The notes under the pieces are model-generated. The model saw only the letters and a program-made list of their open reading frames with translations. It was not told where the DNA came from and did not search any database. This document shows positions 57,746-64,000 of a stretch of 64,000 nt of DNA, one piece after another (position 1 is the stretch's first letter; every line of letters starts with the position of its first letter). This DNA is from Siphonodentalium dalli. Lineage: Eukaryota; Mollusca; Scaphopoda; Gadilida; Siphonodentaliidae. Location of the stretch: the NCBI GenBank assembly GCA_032622095.1, contig CP136064.1, positions 264,411,863 through 264,475,862 of the forward strand, given 5' to 3'. The position numbers and the translations under genes were made by a program.

Positions 57746-57873
57746 TGATTGGATGGGAACGTAAGAGGACAGGGACATGGCTGGCAGTCAGATGGTGTTC
57801 CTCTCAGTGCGTTGCCATAGAAACCAGCCTTACACTTGCCACAGAACGGACCATGTGTGTTGTGTTGGCATTC
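57746..57873 (-). CDS. HSPG2: Perlecan exon 1 of window: LE module, first half
   Basis: 128 nt, entry phase 0, exit phase 2. It encodes a laminin EGF-like segment running from [14 protein letters not shown] through [17 protein letters not shown] to the C-P-C-P motif that starts the next LE repeat. Acceptor is TTTATAG, donor is GTAAGT. It matches exons 44702-44829 and 25834-25961 in length and sequence. A 114-nt partner exon is expected 5' of it by comparison with the other units, but none is visible up to 64000, so the upstream intron exceeds 6.1 kb. Confidence 0.93.
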
Positions 57874-58097
57874 CTATAAAAAAAATTAAGAAAAACATTT
57901 TCAGTTGAGTCTTACACATTTGAATGATATCCCTGAAAATACAAATTAAACTCACTTAGTGCTCAGGTTAACCAGAAGATCAGAATTAAAATAGTATAGT
58001 TAGTAAGCCAGGTTCATGGATTTTGACTCATACAAACCATTTAATGTGGAATTTAAGGAATTTTCAAGAATAGTGATTTATTTTGAAGTACTTTTAA

Positions 58098-58330
58098 CCC
58101 TCTCATGACGGGTGCTGTTGCAGCATTAAAAATTTTGTGCCAATGCATTCTCTTATATATGCGAGTCTGCCATTGGAAACCTTGCATATATATGAGAATG
58201 CACTGGTTTACAAGGTCAAGGAAAATATTGTTAGGACAATGCATTCTCTTATATATGCAAGGCTCCCTATAAGAGAATGCATTGGCAGAGGGTTTTCGCA
58301 AAATTTCAGGAAGCTCCAGTCATGGAAATA
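58098..58330. mobile_element. TTAA-flanked MITE family 2, copy d
   Basis: Ends CCCTCTCATGACGGG and GCTCCAGTCATGGAAATA (right end worn). TTAA on both sides. Two hairpin modules inside. Confidence 0.75.
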
Positions 58331-59339
58331 TTAAAGGAAGAAATATATTAAAGCACTTTTAAAGGAGTGGGTCAAAATTTAAGCACTTTCCATTTTGGAA
58401 CGAACCCTCGGTTAACATTATCACAAAAGTTTTTTGCGGTGTGATGGTACAATGAAAACATCTGTGTGTGACCTCTGGTACTCATAGCTCATGCACGATA
58501 ACTTTAACCCTTTGAGTGCCAGGTCCGATTTTTGTATCAACCCATATATACCCTGTGCCAATGCATTCTCTTATATATGCGAGTCAACCATAGGTAGCCT
58601 CGCATATATAAGAGAATGCATTGGCCTAAAAATATAATTTTTATATTAAAATTAGTTTTTCCTCAAGGGAAGCCCGAAACTGAACTATATGGATTATTAT
58701 CCTCGGCCTTGTGTTATCAGGAGGGTTAAAATTTATTGTCCGTTTATTAGCCTACTCCGGTCAATCAGCGACTCCGGTCAATCAGTGCTCGGATTAGCTC
58801 ACGCATGGATGCGTCCCGTGCAAATCTCGCTCTCTTAACAATTCATCTAGCCAGTTTTATTTCCGACTTTTAATAGTAAGATTTGCGAGTCGCGGGGTTG
58901 GGAATGGCACCGCCATGGGAGGGATCTATGATAGTTCAGTTTCGGGCTTCCCTTGAGGAAAAACTAATTTTAATATAAAAATTATATTTTTCCGCCAAGG
59001 AGAAGCCCTTCAACTGAACTATATGGAATAGAATGCAAGCCCAGGAGGAGGCAACGAGCAATAAATTTAATATTCCAGTTTGACGGGAATGTACTCTTCC
59101 AAACAGATTTCATGTAAATGTGATTTAGTCATGAATCGGCTTTGATATGTTATGTGAAAGAGCTCATAAATTCAGATTCCAGCATTGCTCAAGCTTGTAC
59201 CTCCCCCCTTGTCTTTTGGAATAAACATCCCAGGCAGTGCCATACCATACGTGCCAGCTATTAGTAGAAACCGAGCAGTAGAGACTTCTTCTTCTGCTGC
59301 TGCTTTTCGCTCGTGTCCTGCGATGAGAGTGATGGCGGT

Positions 59340-60835
59340 ATTTACTATTTATATCTTCCCAAATAGAAAGCGCTATAGACGGTACGCGACAGCGAGTCTT
59401 CCTCACACAGAACAGCCTCCAAAGGCTCGGGTGCTATTGTCCCGGAGGATTGGTTGCCCGAATCTCCGAGAACGGCACTCTGCCTGCCACGGTCTGCTGA
59501 TGCAGGACCAGGGGGCGCGAACTGGTACAGCCCAAGGACTGGTACAGTTGTGCAAAGTTTGTGTAATACATTGTAACAAGATTTGACACATATCCTGTGA
59601 TGAAGTTTTTTCCCAAGAGATCGACCCGTGTCGTGTCCGTACGCAAAGCGAGTTCCCTAGGAACGACAGAATCCTTGACTGACAGTGGGAACCACCGTCG
59701 GCCCGAGATCCTTGCTCATCGTCGTCAAAGCCATCAGACGCCAGGAGAATTATAGAAACTAGAAAGCATGTCAGGATCGACGCCAGCAACAGAACAGCCT
59801 GCATCAGGTTGAGGTAAGGTACTAGAGGGAAGCCCACACTGGGAATGGCTCAAACGAGGAACAATTGCGCTCGCAGTTAGATTTTAAGGTGTTATTTCCC
59901 ACCCCAAGGCCAAAATGGCGGAAAAAAGGGAAATTGAAAGGATCCATTTGACCAGGGAAAGCCCCCCACCGAATCTCCCAAATGCAGGTGGTCCCGACAC
60001 GCTGACATAAACGTCGATGACATACCACTAGGATCCCCTGACGGCAGAGGAGCAGGCCTGGACGTATCACTTGGGATGACGTTTCCAGGGGGACAAGACC
60101 GACCCTCGTAATGGAGTGGGCCACGGCGCCGTGGGGAAGCGTCAGAAGGCCAGTTGGTTAGTGCGCTTTGTGCGGCACGGGACAACGAGGCTTCCCCACC
60201 CAGAACAGTCGCCAAAGGCGCGGGTGCTTGTGTCCTGGAGGATTGGTTGCCCGAATCTCCGGAGGACGGTACCCTGCCTCCCACGGTCTGCAGAAGACGG
60301 GGCTTGCAGCATGACCAGGGGGGACCGAATGGTTCCTGCCCGAGTTAAGACTGGTACGTTTGCTCAAAATGTAAAACCATGGACCAATGGGCCCTCAACC
60401 AACTATGACAATATCGCGTAAATTCATGAGCAACCCGTACGGCCATCAAAGTCGAATCTCGTTCGACAATAAGCAAGACAAGACATTCTGTTAGTTATTA
60501 GCAAGCATAATATACAAAACATTTGTTAGTTATTGCAAAACAAGGTTAATAAGGTAAATTCCGTTATTTACGATGGCCACGTGATCTTACCTGCTTGAAA
60601 TTAAACCGCAGGTAAGATACTGTCTTTTCTCGGCGAAGAGGACGATGAGATCCGATTTCTCCTGTGCAAGAACATAGCGGAGTCCTTGCTTACGGTGAGG
60701 AGAACGTTTTATACACTTACAGAAAGTCCGCAGATGGTGGAGCAGGCCTGGAATATCCCGAGGGAGTATGATTCCAGGGGGACAAGACCCACTCACGTAA
60801 TGGAGTGGGCCACGGACCGTGGGGAAGAGTCAGAA
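59340..60835. repeat. Large diverged tandem units inside the inverted-repeat element
   Basis: GAGGATTGGTTGCCCGAATC occurs at about 59444 and 60237. CAGGGGGACAAGACC with GTAATGGAGTGGGCCACGG occurs near 60090 and 60775. A weaker third unit begins near 61200 (CTTCCCCACCCTAAGGCTC). Spacing is 0.7-1.0 kb. Open frames on both strands here follow the repeats and show no domain. Confidence 0.65.
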
Positions 60836-60839
60836 GTCT

Positions 60840-61191
60840 CAGTCCTTCCCAGGAGACAGGAGCAATTGTTCACGCAGCCTTAAGCAATTGTAATTTTCTA
60901 ATTCACGAATATTAAACTGTGCACTGTTCCCTCTTGACAGAAGGTGCATGGTCATAGTAATCATTTATTCAATATTAAACTATTGGAAGGTATATATAAA
61001 ATCGTTCCCATCGCAGTTAAATTATGGGAATGTGAAAGTGCCATGGAACATGCATGTTATGAGGTCTATCCCACAATGACATTGAATTTGAGAAAAACAC
61101 AACTGATGATTATACAGGCGCAAGTACATCCGTCTTCTGAATTGCGAGAGCAAATGAGAGCTCGAGCTGCGGTTACATCTGGGAAGAACTG
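60840..61191. mobile_element. CAGTCCTTCCCA element, 352 bp, copy 2
   Basis: Left CAGTCCTTCCCAGG, right CTGGGAAGAACTG, exact 6-bp duplication AAGTCT at 60834-60839 and 61192-61197. Same size and subterminal pattern as 43944-44296. Confidence 0.83.
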
Positions 61192-61339
61192 AAGTCTGGT
61201 TGGCTGGTGCGCTATTAGTGGCACATGATGAGTCTTCCCCACCCTAAGGCTCAGGAGCTGTGGCATTCGCCCTTGAAGATTTGTTTTCCAAATCAACGAT
61301 GGTAGCACCCCGCCAGTCACTGGTACTGGGCAGTGGTCA

Positions 61340-62045
61340 TGCACAATATAAAGGCTTCTTTGGGAACGGCGCTTTATATGTGTGATGATACAAATGCTTT
61401 CATTTGTGTTATTCATATAGGTTTTCTATTTACCAGATAATCATGGATACGTAGTAATAGAAAGAGAAGAGCCATGTTTTGGACTCTTTTGAAATTGGCA
61501 CTGGCAGGCCTGCCGAATGCAAAATAAATCTGAAGCCGTAACGTATTTGTCGGTTGTCTGGTTGTGCTTAGGTACCCATAGGTACACAAACTGTTATATT
61601 CAGTATCACGAGAGCCACATACAACTTTGACGCGACCAAGATTTCACAACCTCCAGGTGAACCGAACCGTCGTTCGCCTCCAATACGCAGGCCTGCAGTG
61701 GTTGTGCGCAATATAAATAGAAACACTGTTCATGTAACTGCACTTTATATGTGTGACAATACAAATGCTGTCCTTTCTGTTATTTGCCCGATAATCAATT
61801 GGATATGAGGCAATAGAAGGAAAAGAGCCATGTGTTGGTCTCTGATGGAAATTATAGTGGCAGCGGCCCTGCGCAATATAAATGCATTTCCTGTAACTGT
61901 GCTTAATACATGAGTGAAGGCTATTTGACATTTGATCTTTCTATGTGGAAATAGAAGGTAGAGAGCCAAGTGATGGACTCTGTTGGAAAGGCTATTGACA
62001 GTGCATCGGGGGCACATGACAATATAAATGCATAGTAGTTCACCT
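61340..62045. repeat. Diverged tandem repeat, about 170 bp x 4
   Basis: Each unit carries CACAATATAAA-like, CTTTATATGTGTGA-like and GAGAGCCA.GT..TGGACTCT-like blocks. It lies inside the large inverted-repeat element. Confidence 0.7.
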
Positions 62046-63940
62046 TGACTATTCACGGATTGAAAGCGCAGAAGTATGTCGGTATCAGTGAAAATTTACG
62101 CCATATTGATATAGTCAGTTCGTATGTCATTGAGCCTTTGAGGCACTGATACCCTTGTACTAGTATGGAACAATTATGGCTGGCCATACATGTTTTTAAG
62201 CTCACCATTTTGTATCATTTAAATTCGTAATTTGAATGTATCTACAAACACCAATATCTGAGGATAACAGTTCAGATGTTGTCTATTTGTTACAGTGAAC
62301 ACGTGGAAATGTCAAACATCAAAATCATCAAAAGTATAAACATTGTTGACTGAAAATTTATTGAGACACTGGCTAGCCAATGAATCATGTCAACACTGCG
62401 ACCATGCTAGGTCACACGGATATGGTGACATGCCACAAGTACTGTCAAGTAGGCCAGCCAAAGGCTCGCATCCCCAAATTTCTCCAAAGAGATCTGACCA
62501 CGGACGGAAGTATCCTTGGATATTTAAGCAAACTATAGCTGAAGGTTCAGGCTACTGCATTTGCATATCTGTGCAGTCATCGAACAGGGAAGTCCATTCT
62601 GCAAAATACATTGAGTGATTGCAAAGAAACAGACACAATTGTCGCCGAAATAACGACAGTACCGATATGAAGTGATGGAGATCGCCATTCGACAATGGGA
62701 ACTCAGGCTTCAAGATTCGACGAGAATCACCGAATCGATTCCCGTAATGATTCTCACAAAACTTTACAATTTTAAGTGCCTCATGACTGACATGATTCAG
62801 CATTTGATTCTCGCAAAATGAAATGTATTTTGAGCCCTGGAACTTGAAATGAAAATCCTTAGTGCCCAATCTTGTGTCAGATAATCCTAGTCCCCAATCA
62901 AACCAGTTGCACGATTAGTAGCAAGCGGACACTGTCAGTAATACTGGACAGACATGTAAAGAAAGAGACTATTCAAGAGACACAGCATTATTTGAACACA
63001 GGCCATATAATACTATATGTTATAACAAACATAATCTCATTGTTTCTAACGATTGTTCCGATAATACAATGAGGGAAAGGAAATGGAATCGCAAGAACAG
63101 AGTCAGAGTTTCAAATAAATATCTTGAAGTCGATGTAACGTTTGCGACGATCCAAGTATCCAAATAAGAGCCATCATGTTAATAGTAATACATTCGGGCT
63201 AGCTAAGATATGCAAAAATTAATCGGTAAGCACAATTAATTATAACGACATGTTGTATATGTACAATGATGTTCTGTGATAATCATTTACCAAATGTCGG
63301 TTAAGTTCCAGTCGCTCAACTTCAACTTACAATTGAAGTAGTTGAGGCAAAAGAAATTTCATTGGATTACAAGTTCTATCTTGTTTATTAATACATGTAA
63401 ATTATCGCCAAAGGAGACATTTCTGTCCTGGCCAACTTTCTGCGCAATAACAGAGCTGTTGCAGATACGATTATGTAGTGTACATGAAATGAACGTAGCA
63501 AGAAGTCGGCATCATGAAATATAGTTAGCACGAAATTAGGAGACTTCGCATACCGTACCACGTGGACTCAGAAATCGGACGATTCATGCCACCGTATATG
63601 TTGCACAATAATGCAAAATAGGTTCGCTACAAGTAAACGATGTGCGTCTGTAGTCATTGTCAAAATGGCCATCAATGGCGAAGTTCACAACGTGATTTTG
63701 TCGATTCCAATTCCAAATTTTTTGAGATAAAATGGGTCGATAAAAACACGGAATATTTATAAATAGCATTGCGCATACTATGAAACGAAGAGTTTCTGCG
63801 CGAACTTATAAATATGAAACGACCGGGTAAGCAACGGATAAATTGCAAGTTTGTGATCAACAATAAATATTGAGTTGATAAACTCGCAATAGAGAAATAC
63901 TTCCTTTAGTTAAAACCACGTCTGATAGGTCCAAGGAGAG
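62046..63940. other. Interior of the large element, nothing recognised
   Basis: Mixed-composition sequence with only short open frames and no repeat family that I can name. Confidence 0.45.
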
Positions 63941-64000
63941 AAATAAAACTGGCTAGATGAATTGTTAAGAGAGCGAGATTTGCACGGGACGCATCCATGC

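Larger units (their letters stand above)
1379..57873 (-). other. HSPG2: Perlecan-like gene, internal part (30 exons)
   Basis: Span of the recognised exons of a basement-membrane heparan sulfate proteoglycan core protein. The protein is secreted into basement membranes, where laminin IV/LE modules and Ig repeats act as a long scaffold binding other matrix proteins. Thirty exons were placed by GT/AG borders, family-like translation and phase agreement at every junction; together they give 1,310 uninterrupted codons. Domain order is LE, laminin IV, LE, laminin IV, LE, then Ig, as at the domain III/IV boundary of perlecan. The signal peptide, SEA/LDL-receptor modules and GAG-attachment region (expected above 57873) and the later Ig and LG modules (expected below 1379) lie outside the window. 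Introns range from about 0.15 to 13.3 kb. A laminin alpha chain also carries laminin IV and LE modules, but the I-set Ig run that follows argues for perlecan. Confidence 0.92.
58629..64000. mobile_element. Large inverted-repeat element, running off the right edge
   Basis: A segment at about 58805-58862 (GCATCCATGC...TTTATTTC side) returns as an exact reverse complement at 63941-64000, the last bases of the window. Left of this, 58629-58695 and its inverse at about 58930-58996 form a further palindrome containing AAGGGAAGCCCGAAACTGAA, with another direct copy at about 59000-59030. The interior is GC-richer and contains tandem repeats and a 6-bp-TSD element. No convincing gene; it is either a composite of several insertions or a large non-autonomous transposon. 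Confidence 0.65.

Noticed and set aside
59403-59837. 144-aa minus-strand frame with a hydrophobic N-terminus, plus a 130-aa frame at 59892-60284
   Set aside because: They follow the tandem units of the large inverted-repeat element. The hydrophobic start could mimic a signal peptide, but no family or second supporting feature is visible.

Overview
This window is AT-rich eukaryotic genomic DNA. It holds part of one large multi-exon gene on the minus strand, buried in transposon-derived introns. The gene is the middle of a perlecan-type basement-membrane proteoglycan (HSPG2 / unc-52 / trol family). Read from high to low coordinates, I placed 30 internal exons between 57873 and 1379. They total 3,930 nt (1,310 codons), and the reading frame and splice phases stay continuous throughout. 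Neither the start nor the stop codon is inside the window.

Protein layout: laminin-type EGF (LE) repeats (57873-55590), a first laminin IV type A domain (52946-47415), LE repeats (46566-39887, then 35722-35582), a second laminin IV domain (35431-32081), LE repeats (31052-24329), then I-set immunoglobulin domains (23088-1379). This is the order at the domain III to domain IV junction of perlecan. The two LE/laminin IV blocks are tandem duplicates whose exon lengths match almost exactly (128, 141, 84, 231 and 114 nt). They differ in the presence or absence of two introns.

Organism: an animal, probably a lophotrochozoan and most likely a mollusc. This rests on intron structure plus degenerate repeats carrying phrases such as GGGCCATAACTC and GGACGGACGG, which I recall as common in mollusc genomes. 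It was not checked against a database.

The introns hold many non-autonomous DNA transposons recognised by target-site duplications (TSDs) and inverted termini: several TTAA-flanked (piggyBac-like) families built from hairpin modules; a seven-copy TA-flanked palindromic family; hAT-like elements with perfect 8-bp TSDs; a family with 6-bp TSDs; and an internally deleted pogo-like element. There are also satellites of 31, 45 and 68 bp. From about 58.6 kb to the right edge lies a large inverted-repeat element with internal tandem repeats and no convincing gene. The most striking single event is a hAT-like insertion exactly on a splice donor, where the TSD duplicated the exon/intron junction (33316-33697). 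I found no tRNA, rRNA, CRISPR array or second host gene.
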